Shown here: piece after piece, positions 32,442 to 43,621 of the stretch
How positions within the stretch are numbered: the first letter of the stretch is position 1
Layout: each line of letters opens with the position of its first letter
DNA from: Solanum dulcamara
Taxonomy: Eukaryota > Streptophyta > Magnoliopsida > Solanales > Solanaceae
Length of the DNA: 64,000 nt
Assembly (NCBI RefSeq): GCF_947179165.1
Contig: NC_077238.1
Location: 74,833,257-74,897,256, forward strand
Direction of reading: 5' to 3'
Notes under the pieces: model-generated
Databases searched by the model: none
What the model saw: the letters and a program-made list of their open reading frames with translations, nothing else
What the model was told of the DNA's origin: nothing
Program-made: the position numbers and the translations under genes

Positions 32442-35400
32442 TCATGTTGGTCTCCGCAAAAATAGTGCCAACATGTAAGACAACGCAGAATCAACCGACA
32501 ATAAAGCAATGATAAACAGCCCAACTAGAACAAGTGCCAGTATTGCAGTTTTCAGCTGCAAGCAAACGGAGAAAGGGTTAGTTTTACTCATGTATTGATT
32601 TCGACCAAAAAAAAAAGGATGAACATTCTTTGAAACTATGCTTAATTTATGAGTCAAGCACGTAGTGCAAATCAACATCATATTTAGCACATAGTAGAAT
32701 CTCAAGAACTAAAGAACTTGGGTAAAATAGTTTGTCCCTTCATCAAAAAAATGGAAGATACTGTTCAATGTAAGATGATTTCCAACAATTAACTTCTGAA
32801 AGTCAAAATACAGCAGCGGAGAAACTTCAAAAGGCGCCACCCTGATCCAAAAATTCTTCTATTTGAAAAGCTATGGCTCCAGCTATTTTCAGGCAAACTT
32901 AGATATTAACACACTGAACTGTTATAAGCCGTGTGTGTAGTGCAACAAATAAAATGAGCAACTTTACTTGAGAGAAAGGAAAATTTACTAAAACTACCAG
33001 CATAATGATTCAACTCAGGGATTAAATGCACCAGCAGGTGACATTATCTCCCTTCAGCAAAAAAGAAGAGTACCAATGCTGCCACACAACAGTGTTTAAA
33101 TGAAGATGAACAGTATAGACTGGTTTCAAGAGAGAGCGACCACTGTTAATGTTTATATTAGAAAAAGATAGGTAGAAACCAGCAGAAAGGTACTGACAAA
33201 AGTAGCATTCAAAGTACTTATTCTTCTTTTGGATAAGGTAAGATAAAAGTAGCATTAAAAATTACTAACTCCGCAGTTTTATCTCAGAATCACAAACTAG
33301 AACTAGTTTTAATAGCACGTGTCAATATGTGGCCCAAAACCAATATGTGGTAAGTTTTGTTCACTTTCTTGATAATTTAACTCAATCTTCACTATTTTAT
33401 GATTGCCTTTACTTCATATTTGCCAAACCTGAGACAAAGATTCAACACAAAGGTGGTAGTAGCTTGATATTATTGGGTTTATCTGAACCCAGTGTTTTCA
33501 ACGCGGAGCATAAATTTATGTGTAAAATCCACTTAAAATTACAACAAATAATAGATATGAACCCATAAACAAGAGTGAAAATGAGACAGCCAGAGGTTGA
33601 CTCTAAAACCTTGAGATAACGGATGAAGTGACCAATGAAATTTATTGATCCTTTTGGATGCTCTTTTATACTAGATATGGGAAACCATATAACTCAACAG
33701 CAATCAACATAAAACTGAAGAAATCTGAACTTTACTTCATAGGTCAAAACTTACCTTTTTTATTTGAAATTAACGTGGAATTACTGTGGAATCACTAGCA
33801 AGACAAACTCAAAGTTAGTCCCTTACCTTGAGGGGAAGTTACGTCACCCCAACCGGAGCCCGGCTCTACGAAGACAAAAGGAAACATGTTATCACAGACC
33901 ACGATACAATTTAAAGCTTACATGAGGCACCTAACTTAGTTGCCCCTCTGTTATATACTGTCTCATAACAGACCTAGCTTAAACCTCTTCCACAGCGTGG
34001 CTTTGACTCACTCTAGCACTTCTTTTTATTGTGATAAGTAGACTCACCGAACAACTTAAACCAAAACTATGCATAGCTCCACGACGTTAGGAAACTTTTA
34101 TAGATGCTGGATAAACTTCACTCTAATGCAAGGCGAAGAAGGCTATAAATCTAGAAGATTGATTTTGAAGTGTCAGAAAATATACTGTGTAGTGACACAA
34201 ACCTTTAGTGCAAGGCTTAGTGAGTACATTCACTACACTTTTGCCTAGACTCTCTTGTATAACTCAACTCACTAACTTGTTGGTTATGGCTAGTGCGAGA
34301 CTTGTTTATGAGTCCTCAAAGACTCCTCTACAGCCCCTATGGTCAGATGAAGAGGCCCTAAGGTCAGTTAACCATAACCTCGATCAACATGGCCCTGCCT
34401 AGGCGCCTCTGATGCCTTTTGGACACTTTCATAGAGAACCAGCACTTGGGCCATCTTACCTGTGCACTCTAGATGCTTCTAAACACTGCCACATGCCTCA
34501 TCTTACTGGGCCGCTATAACCCCACCCCTCCCCTAGGTGTTATTCCCTGCTTGGGTACATGCACTTCCTATGGTAACCTTACATCATGTATGTTCCTAGA
34601 TGGTAACCTCTTTTTGGAACAACACCACAATGTGTGCCAACCACACATCCATGTTGTTTCATTCAATGGCTTCCTTTTTCTTCTTGGCTCCATCACTAAC
34701 CACCTTGTGAACATTGTGGCATGCGAAAAATCGCATGTTTGTTTCATCTCGTGACACACTTCAACCTAATGTCGTGACACCCTTGGCACAAGTTCTTCCT
34801 TACTATGTCTCGCATAGTTGTTATCAACTCCTTAGAATCCACAAGCTTCATTAATCCATGTAGTTGCATCCTTCATAGATGCATATCCCTGCTTCTGGTT
34901 GGCCTTTACCCTCGTGCTTCCTTAATACTGCACTGAGAGACGACCAAGTTCGAAAAATCCTTGAACAAACGAAGCCTCTTGGATATGTAGCAAAAAACTC
35001 ACTTTGATGCAAAGATGATCGGATTGGTCTTGTATTCTCATCTTGGCTTACCGTCCATTATGACTGGCCTATAGCCATCACTCTCTCCTTCTCGCATATG
35101 ATCTTGGCTTTTATCATATCACCCAAAATATGGACGGCCTCACCTCTTCCTTGGACTGGTAGTCTCTTATTTGTAACCAACACAACAACTCGTCTAGGTC
35201 GATTACTTCGTCACGGTGTAACCTCCCACTTGGCCCAACTTTCCATGTTGTCCTCTAAGTGATATAAGAGATTCTCCTAATCAACATACTAGGAATCTGG
35301 TACATTAGAGTGGTTAACTCCTTGATGTACTCCTATATCGTGCCCATCAACTTACATAGTGCCGCATATGCCATGTTTACTATATAGATCCATATCTTAA

Positions 35401-38400
35401 GCTACTTCTTAAATTGCTCTCAGGTCTTTGTGGCATATGCCATTCTCCATGTTAGATACTTACTTCTTTGTCAAAGTATGGTGAGATGTGTCAGTTATAT
35501 CGAGAAAGTGCACACTTCACTCTCATCCATCATGTAGGAACCTATAAAATACTATTCCACACCTAAAGTAATATGTGCATACATGGCAACAATTACCTCC
35601 ATCACATATGCCTCCAAGGTGTGTACTTGTGATTATTGAGCACCTTATACGTGTTAAACATCCATGTTATCTCACCCTTGAAATCATCAATCTCCACATA
35701 AGCGTGAGATGGAAGTGTTGAATGGTTATGCTTAATGGCCTATATCCTATGAGTGATGCCAGAACGTCGGGACTATGCCAATATTGGCAAGGTTAGGACC
35801 CCCACTATCACACCATAGGTTCCTATTGATTTGAAACTACTACTATACTAAACCGGTTGAAAGAGCATAGTTTTTACCAAAGGTCCTTAAATGACAGGTT
35901 CCAAAAAAAAGGGGCCACCTTAGTTGGCTATTTCCAAGGATAACTCACTTATTTCTTAAGAGGAGAGGAACACATTTCCAAAAGAAGCAATTGAAGCTCA
36001 AAACTTTGTATAAAAGATTTACTCAAATTTAAAATGATTTGCGTTAAGGCTTAAGGGCCTTTATATAGGCTTCCAAACGCTAAGGGAAGATGTTCACCAA
36101 CCAACGTGGAACTAAAAGCCTATTAAAAGATAAAGACACGGCTAAGAGATAAGGATGACAACTTTGAAGATAAAGATAATAACCAAGAGATAAGGATGAC
36201 AAATATAAGAGAAGGCGATAAGCTACTGCATGATCATATAGTAAGTGATTGTATCACCAAGTGACAAGCAGTGTTATCAAAGGCGAAAAGCGCAAAAAAG
36301 CTCTAAGGTCCTTTGGGGCTTTAAGCGCAGAGCACAAATAAAGTGTGGGCTTTAATGAAAAAAGGCGCAAAGGGAGAAAAAGATACAAATATATATGTTT
36401 AGTCCAAGACCAATAATTATAAACATGAATGACTAATATATGACCAAGAAATTTAAAAAAAATATGATAAAGTGAAATATCAATTGTTTAGTGTCACATC
36501 TTCAAAAGAGACTCATTGGCAAGGAAACGTTTGCCTTAGAACCTTGATGATCACCCTGAAGCGCACTTAAAACGAGGAGAAGCACTCAACACATTTTGAG
36601 CCTCGCTTCAGGGCTTAAGTGTGCTTACAACACTGGTGACAAGCTCCTGCTTCAGTGAGTCAAGTCAAAAAGCTTGCCTCAAGCAAGTTAAGCCTCTCGG
36701 TAAAGGAGTAGGCAACATTTCCCTCCTACTCTTCACCTTGACCAATGTCCAACTTTAACTCAAGCCAACCTCTTTTGCCCATGGTACTCCTACTATACAT
36801 CCTAGCACTCTTTCAAGCCCCTCTAGAACTTTTTAATGCCTCACGTTGTGCACGTAACGACTTGTGAACCCATAACACTCCTCTGGCTCATCTTCTTTAT
36901 GTACCCTCCTGCACTCCATAAATAATTCTACACCGCTCCACATGCCAAATACCCCCTTGTTGATGCACCAAACTTCTTGTGCATGTTTCATGTTGCTATG
37001 GCACTATGCCTTCAAAGAATGACATGCATTGCTTGAACAAACTGCCTCGTTCCTTTAGAAACTCGGGGAAGATAGGACCATCCCTCTACCCTTCTCCACT
37101 TAAATACTAGAGTTAATTCACTTGGCACGTGGCTCAAATATGTGACCAGACACGCAAGTCCCTCAACCGTTGTCAATTGAGCTAATCTCTGGGGGCGCTT
37201 GAAAAAAGTACCTCGTGCATATGCTTTGTCCTCCAAAGCTGCCTTATCTCATGTGTGTTCCTCCATGGCAGCATATTCTAGGGCTAACGACACCCTTGCA
37301 CTCCATGGCTAGCTCATTTTAATGGCACAGTGATGCAGAATGCAGCAGTTTATCACCTTTTCTTTTTGTTGTCATCCTTATCTCTTAAGGGTCGTTTGGT
37401 AGAGTGTAATAGAAAAAATAATGCAAGCATTAGCTTTGTGTATTACTAATATCTTGTTTGGTATTCTTTTTAAACCTATATCTTGCATTAGTTATACACA
37501 CTATTGTGTATTGAGGTGTGTATTACTAATACATGAAAATCCATGATATTAGTAATGCAAAGGATTGTAATGCATGCATTAGCATGATTAAAGACACAAT
37601 TGCACCTCAAACCTTTTCCTCATCCTTTCCACCATATTTGTGGAGGGTATTTTTGTAAAAACAAATAAAAACGTTAGAAATTATGCAATGCATGTAATTT
37701 TTAATACATCAAACCAAACACCGCATAAGAAATAATTTCAGCATAACTAATGCAAACATAAATAATACAAGCATTACTAATATACCATGCTCAGCACTAT
37801 TTTTATACACTAAACTAAACGACCCCTTAGTTGCAATCCTTATCTCTTAGTTGTTATTTTATTTTCTGTTGTCATCTTTATCTCTTAGTTGTGTCCTTAT
37901 TTTAAGTAGGCTTTTAGTCCCACATTAGTTGTTGAACATCTTCTCTTAGCTTTTGTAAGCCTATATAAAGGCCCTTAAGACTTAATGTAAATCATCTTGA
38001 ATTTGAGTAAATCTTTTATAAAGTTTTGGGCTTTAGTTTGCTTTTTTTAAGAGAGTGTTTTTTCTTCAGAAGTGAGTGAGTCATCCTTGAAAATAGCCAA
38101 CCAAGGTGGGCCTCTTTTTGGCTATCGTGTCATAGAGGGGGTTCCTAACCTCACCAATATTGGCACACCCCTGATGTTCTGGTGTAAACACCCTTGGCCA
38201 CCTCATGGACTTCACTGAGAGAAGAAAATTTTAGTTCTTTGCTTTTTTTATCCTTAGTGTATGCACCCCTTTTTGTTTGCACCTCATACTTAGTGGGTTT
38301 TCCCCTAATGTATACATCATTTTCATTTGCACGATATCATTTGTACTTGTTCTAATATGTCACCTAACGTATGCATCATGTTTTTTATTTGCACTGTAGC

Positions 38401-41400
38401 CTTTGCAATATCACAAAACACTTCACATCTCAAGGATAAGATAGGAATAATGTATATCAATGTCATTGTAGCAACTACCGAGAAATATAGAAACATATAG
38501 GTTCATATCCTATCTAGGGGTGTGCATCGGTCGGTTCGGTTCGGTTTTATGTATTATAGGTTCGGTTTATCGATTTTCGGTTTTGAAATATGCTAAACCA
38601 ATAACAAACCAATAAGTTGTTTTTTTATCGGTTTCCGGTTTATCGGTTTTGATCCGTAACGGTTCGGCTTTCGGTTAACCAACAAGAAAATGCACATAAA
38701 ATAATTATGACTTCTCCAACAATTTGACGTGACAAGACAAGAATATAACTTAACGGAATGCTCATAAAATAGAAACAATAGTGACTAACATGAAAAGAAC
38801 TCTACAAGTGCAACACAAATAAAAGAACTAGGACAATAATATGAATTGAAGGTTGAAGACAAATGTAGTAACCAATAAGGTATTGATATTACTATTTAAT
38901 ATTTATTTAGGGGTAAAGTAGTAAATTATTATTGTCTTAATGAGTTATCTGTTTACTCAATATTAAAAACCAATATCGAACTAATAACCCGATATATTTT
39001 TTTATAAAACCATTAAAAACCCATTAACCCAATAACCCAATAGCAATAACCCAATAACATTTTTTTCGGTTCGATTTATTGTCGGTTCGACTTTTGCACA
39101 CTCCTAATCCTATCCCCTTTATAGCATCTCCAACTCTTTTTTCACAAAGACGTGTTCTAGCATCTCCAACTCTTTTTTCACAAAGACATGTTCTTCAAGG
39201 ACTTCTCAATTAAAACTATGCTAAATATTCTGCTTTTGAGGTTGATTATGTACTTGTGAAGATAGCAATACCTCTGAATAAAAAGATAATGAATTTCTTC
39301 TGGGGTGTGAATTTCCAAAGGATTTGGAAAATCAATTATTGTAATTAAATAAGGATCTAATCTGGATTAAGAGAGTTGACGAAGTTAGTGAGGTGAACAT
39401 AAAAAGGGGTTGAAAATTGGGAGAACAGTATTATTCCTTTCTGATTGTGAATATAAAAGACATAGATAGGGTGCAAGCTGGAAAATGATGCATACATTAG
39501 GTGGCAAACCTAAGAGGAATTAGGAATAGGTGCAAAACAGAAAGTCGTATACAGTAAGGACAATTGTAAAAAGAAATAAAAAATATAAACAAATCAAAGA
39601 AACAAGACATACATTAAGGGTGCAAAATGCAAAACACTCGAGCATGCCCCTCACTCCCATGGATGCCTTACCTCAGGCGTGTGCCATGCATCCCGCAAGC
39701 CATTGCACTCCATGGTTACCTTGTCCACTTGGCCCCACCCTTGTCCATCTCATGGACCTTAATTTTGGTGTTTGTAGTGGGTTGTGAAAATATACGGAAA
39801 TGTATAAGAGCATTTCATATTAGTGTATTGCATCTAAAACAAAAGTTACATTGCATCCACATGTCAAGTTCAACAGCTAGCCCATAAAGGACGTCAACTA
39901 TATTTAACATTTGTGATTTTGTCTTGATGACCAACAGTTGAGTATCCTGAAGTAACAAGCCACATGTAATGTAGAGCTGGTTACTCCAGTGCAACAAATA
40001 TACAGAATGATAACAAGTGGGTATAACACATTATCAGCACATTGTATTGGCCACATACACACAACAGAAGGTAAATGATAATTACCAAATAGAAAGAAAA
40101 GGTTTTACATACTAACCGTGCTTTGAAATCCAGGCCATTCTATGTACTTCAGCTGACTTGGCTGCTCAACCAAGAATTCTAGTATAGATTTTGCAGCCCT
40201 GAGTCATTAACAAATAAAATTTCAGAACAGTATCAACACATCATCAAAAACATTTCATCTAGTTTAACTTTCACAATTCATATTATTAGAGGATCTTATA
40301 ATAACATGGCGCAACTCAAAATTACCGAGGAGATGACCTTAGATAGGAGGATGTGGAAGTCGCGTATTCAGGTAGAAGGTTAGTAGGTATAGAGTGTTGT
40401 CTTGCTTTTTGAGGGGTTTAGCCTTATTCTTGTAGTGTCTGGCTTTTGATTACATCATTATCTATTGTTTATTGTGTTTAGGTTATCGCACTATTTTGTG
40501 GTTGTTACTGTTTCTTTATTAGTTGTTTTGTTTTCTTCACAGTTGTTTCCCTTTTTCATACCTACTTTGATATTTTGTACTCGACCCGGTGGAGGGTAGA
40601 GTGTACGCTGACCTTAGATAGGAGAGTGTGGAGTTCACGTATTCAGGTAGAAAGTTAGTATGTATAGAGTGTTGTCTTGCTTTTTGAGGGGTTTAGCCTT
40701 ATTCTTATAGTGTCTTGCTTTTGATTCCATCATTATCGGTTGTTTATTGTGTTTAGGTTATCGCACTATTTTGTGGTTGTTACTTTTTCTTTATTAGTTG
40801 TTTTGTTTTCTTCACAGTTGTTTCCCTTTTTCATACCTACTTTGATATTTTGTACTCGACCCGGTGGAGGGTAGAGTGTACGCTGACCTTACCCCTACCT
40901 CGTGGTAGATAATATCCAAGCAAATTATTTGTTAAAAATGGATATTCAAGCCAAGGAGAAAATATCGGAGAAACTAGTAAAACCTCAAGTCATCAGATCA
41001 AGCTGCAGAACTTAATGCTCTAGTTTACACACACATATGCAATTGAAGTACCTGATACCTTGCTTCGTAGCATTTATCCAAAATGGATCTTCGTCATCAT
41101 TGACACTAGATTGATAGTTTCTTTCTACAAATGAAGCACATTTGACAGCACGACCAGCAAGAGATAAATGCGTAATGCTTCTACCAGGAACCTGCGAATA
41201 CCAAAACTCCCATTTTAAGATGTATTATCATCACAACAACATACCGAGTGGAATACCACAAGTGGGGTTTGGGAAGGGTAGGATGTACACAGACCTTAGC
41301 CCTACCTTTGTGGGGTAGAGAGGTTGTTTCCGGTAGACCTTCGACTCAAATGAAGTGTAATCAAAGAAGTATTAAAAGGAAAATAACGACAGCAAAATAA

Positions 41401-43113
41401 CAAAATGAACAAAGCAAATGAAGAACCAGGTGGTCGCTAAAATTGAAGAATAAGATACTATGCAAATACTAACTAATACTACTAAATAAGAAAAGAAGAA
41501 AAATTAAATAAACCTTTCTAGACACAGGCTGAACGCAATCATGACTTTTGAGTGTGCTCCTCTTGTAACTCACAATATGGGACGGTAATCTTGGATAGAC
41601 TCCACCAATTTTGGGGCAGAGGACATCTGATGTCAATTGATTTTTTAGGAGATTTACAAAGTTATTTTAGATTAATTGAAGCCGCAAAGAACCAAACTAC
41701 ATATGTGTGTTGGAGAATGGAACCTGTAACCAGATCCGAGCGCCAGCTGGAAAAACTGACCATCTCAGTGATCTATCACAACGTTAGGACAATTGCTCAC
41801 TTGCACCGGCAAAAGTCTCCGAACAAGTGTATGACGACTGCAAAAGGGGTTGCAATAAGGAATTATCTGACATCAAAAGAGACATAGTAATGGTACTCAT
41901 ACAGCTCAAAAGTACAGTCATACAGCAACCTATAGTGATGAATGAAAATGTGTTACATCAAATAAAGAACACTTTTGAAAACCCTTCATTTTTTGAAATA
42001 AAAGAACTCATATTACAATCAAGGATGAGTCATACAATTACAAGTTATGCAACTGCAAATCATAAAGCAATGTACAGACTTGTTAACTTATTTAGGGAGG
42101 ACAAACAAAACTAGCCAAAACCAGAGATATGCATACACAAGACAAATATACTGAATAATGGTGGCAAAAGGCGGATAGGGTTTGGGTGGGTTGAAAACGG
42201 GTTGAACAAAACCGGGTTATAACTCAACCTGACCATTTTAATACAGGGACAAATGGGTCGGGTAAAAAAGGGTCTGCCCATTTTATCCATTTTATATGGC
42301 ACATAGTGGTTATCCCATAGGTTAATTACAGTGTTAACTTAAACCCAAATTAGATATATGAATTGAATTTGTGCAAGTTTACTCAATTGTTAGAACTCTA
42401 GTCTAAAGTCAAGATTTTGAGCCAACGAAGTCTAACTAGTGAGATCAAGAATTTATGAAATAATCTTAAGTTCTCTTATACTTTTGTAATATACTATCTG
42501 TCTAGAGTTATAGCTCCCCTTATATGTCCATTACCCAATCTTCCCTTCCCTGCAATTCTTAAAGTCTCTTTTCACATAATCTCTCAATTTTTCCCAAAAT
42601 ACTCTCTCCTTCTCTGAAACCATTCAAAATTATATGGCTTCAGAAAAAACACACAAAAAAAAAGAAACAAAAGTCAGCTAGCTGCTACTGAGGCATCATC
42701 ATTTATAGTAAATTTAATCAATTGCAACACCCCTATCATTTTTTCTCAGGTTTCAACAACACCCATCTCAATTTCTTCCCTTAAATTCCCGGGGAATCAT
42801 TTACACCTCAAATTACATACATACATATCATCAACACACCAAAAACAGAAAAATTTCATGACATTATTGCGCAAATAAGGCCGAATATGGAAGCAGAAAC
42901 ATAGAATTTGAATTGTAACACAAAGATATTAGGGTATTTGTATTTTCCGTGAGAGAGAACACAACAACTTACAGTGCCGGGCCGAGAGGTAGAGACAGTG
43001 GTGTCGAGCAAGAAAATCTGACTGTAATGTGAATTGAAAGGGCCGGAAATTAGAATTTGGGTTGCATTGCTTGTTGCCCACCCAAGAAGGGATAAATTTG
43101 ATAATAAATACAT
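32442..43113 (-). CDS. tail-anchored protein of unknown function, 158 aa, four exons over 10.7 kb
   Basis: Exons on -: 43113-42973, 41191-41052, 40198-40117 and 32555-32442. Donors GTAAGT, GTACTT and GTTAGT; acceptors all end CAG. Phases agree at every junction: 141, 140, 82 and 114 bases make 159 codons with TGA. The parts read like conserved protein: [19 protein letters not shown], then [17 protein letters not shown], then [10 protein letters not shown], then [19 protein letters not shown]. The last exon is a single hydrophobic segment (about residues 124-151) followed by LRRPT, so the protein should be anchored by its C-terminus in a membrane with the bulk facing the cytosol. There is no signal peptide. 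I recognise the style of a conserved plant transmembrane protein but cannot name it. Intron 3 is 7.56 kb and full of transposons. A nearer alternative donor at 41058 would bring in a stop. Confidence 0.7.
33820..35740 (-). mobile_element. decayed gypsy internal region with gag remnant (inside intron 3)
   Basis: Reading - from about 35470 to 35150 across stops gives pieces like [24 protein letters not shown] and [12 protein letters not shown]. This order (IxEYxKEFxxLMLxIPxM) is the capsid part of Ty3/gypsy gag. The sequence adjoins an LTR-like arm at 35741. Many stops; no longer coding. Positions outside the gag part are assigned by context only. Confidence 0.5.
35741..36260 (-). mobile_element. 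LTR-like arm, minus orientation
   Basis: The reverse complement is closely similar to 37830-38190: gtaagcctatataaaggccc-like text (a TATA-like tatataaag), ttgagtaaatctttta, and ccaatattggca near the end. It joins the gag remnant on its left, so it is the 5' LTR of the minus-strand element. Confidence 0.6.
36269..36635. mobile_element. hAT-type MITE with 8-bp target duplication (CAGTG ends)
   Basis: Ends CAGTGTT and AACACTG, flanked by gtgacaag at 36261-36268 and 36636-36643. Inner ends carry aaggcgaaaagcgc and gcgc/gcttcagggcttaag text. Length is 367 bases. It sits in the LTR-like arm region. Confidence 0.85.
36644..37349. other. spacer between the inverted LTR-like arms
   Basis: Moderately GC-rich text with repeated ctcctac and ccatggca phrases; the 74-codon frame on - is not recognisable. 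No gene is seen. Confidence 0.4.
37350..38190 (+). mobile_element. LTR-like arm, plus orientation (inverted relative to 35741)
   Basis: From gttgtcatccttatctctta to the ccaatattggca block near 38160, this repeats the arm at 35741-36260 in opposite orientation, with a MITE inserted at 37388. Two LTR copies in inverted orientation are not a normal element; they are two insertions or a rearranged one. Confidence 0.6.
37388..37826. mobile_element. Tourist-like (PIF/Harbinger) MITE, TTA duplication
   Basis: Ends GGGTCGTTTGGTA and AAACGACCCC, flanked by TTA at 37385-37387 and 37827-37829. The uninterrupted target tatctcttag is present in the same repeat context at about 37849 and, inverted, near 36145, giving a natural empty site. 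Length is 439 bases. GTCGTTTGGTA is a widespread Solanaceae MITE end. Confidence 0.85.
38191..38506. other. intronic DNA
   Basis: Part of intron 3. Contains short near-repeats of tatgcatcat/tatacatcat with gcac text; nothing codes. Confidence 0.4.
38515..39106. mobile_element. non-autonomous hAT element with 8-bp target duplication
   Basis: Left end TAGGGGTGTGCA, right end TGCACACTCCTA, flanked by atcctatc at 38507-38514 and 39107-39114. GGTTCGGTT-rich ends resemble the element at 30498, so both belong to related families. Length is 592 bases. Confidence 0.9.
39122..39195. repeat. 37-bp tandem duplication
   Basis: tagcatctccaactctttt with the following text ending gttct occurs twice in a row, with one substitution (gacgtg/gacatg). 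It immediately follows the hAT target site. Confidence 0.8.
39196..40116. other. intronic DNA next to exon 3
   Basis: End of intron 3 on the - gene. A GC-richer patch near 39640-39780 gives short open frames without recognisable content. No element terminus is seen. Confidence 0.4.
40335..40890. repeat. 275-bp direct tandem duplication
   Basis: The block starting gaccttagataggag occurs at 40335 and 40610, exactly 275 bases apart, and its first bases appear a third time at 40885 before the copy ends. The text (ttgtactcgacccggtggag, gtgtacgctgacctta) resembles the 3' part of Solanaceae SINE/LINE repeats. It lies in intron 2 of the tail-anchored-protein gene. Confidence 0.85.
41255..41345 (-). 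mobile_element. SINE 3' fragment (Solanaceae TS-like)
   Basis: gtggggtttgggaagggtag, tgtacacagaccttagccc and gggtagagaggttgtttccg follow one another in the order known from Solanaceae SINE tails. It is a fragment in intron 1; no target duplication was found. Confidence 0.55.
41346..42157. other. intron 1 sequence with unexplained open frames
   Basis: Frames of 111 and 95 codons on + overlap here (41552-41887 and 41827-42114). Neither has a recognisable motif, and they lie opposite the gene's intron. I treat them as chance or an unknown repeat. Confidence 0.35.
42158..42300. mobile_element. degenerate short hAT-like MITE
   Basis: Ends resemble tggcaaaa-ggcggatag and cccatttta...tatggcac, inner text gggttgaaaacgggttg. 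The layout matches a common Solanaceae hAT MITE, but the ends are decayed and I found no target duplication. Confidence 0.35.
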
Positions 43114-43419
43114 AATTTTAAAATTTGTTGTCAAGTATTAATCAATAATTTAAGAGGGGTAAATATTATGACATGTTATATTTCCTTCGTACACGTCTTT
43201 TTTTTTTTAGTAGAGAAAATTTTGGGATAGATATCCTATGACTGAGCCAAATTTTTTACTGGTTAAAAGATCTTTTTCTAATTGTTCTAGAAAAAAACGA
43301 TATTCTTTAAAAGAAATACGAGATTTTGCTTCTAGCAAATATGTTTGGCCTCATTTTTGGGTCAAATCAATATGTTCTGAGAAAAAGATTAGAGAATGAA
43401 TCTAATTATTACACATAAG
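43114..43419. other. 5' flank of the tail-anchored-protein gene
   Basis: About 300 bases between its ATG and the LTR at 43420; the promoter and leader should be here. No clear TATA box was recognised on -. Confidence 0.4.
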
Positions 43420-43621
43420 TGTCACTTGACACACATTTTTATCAAAATACTAGCACTCGTGGAAGATTCTAGAGAAATGTGGAGGATTTCTCTTGGAAGA
43501 TTCTATAATCCCATGTATTTGCATAGAAAGTCCTTAGAATATTCTAGACTTGTAGAATATTACAGAAAAGAGACTTTGTTGTAAATATGTAAAGATTTGT
43601 ACAACAATTATTACTTATCCA

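Noticed and set aside
34208..34759. Frames of 60-90 codons in moderately GC-rich intron 3 DNA
   Set aside because: Overlapping on both strands without motifs; the surrounding text looks like decayed retroelement.
41052..41060. GTATCA donor at 41058 for exon 2 of the tail-anchored-protein gene
   Set aside because: It would put exon 3 out of frame and reach a stop at once; GTACTT seven bases further keeps the frame.
41552..42114. Two overlapping + frames (111 and 95 codons) as genes
   Set aside because: No recognisable domain, low-complexity ends, inside intron 1 of the gene on the other strand.
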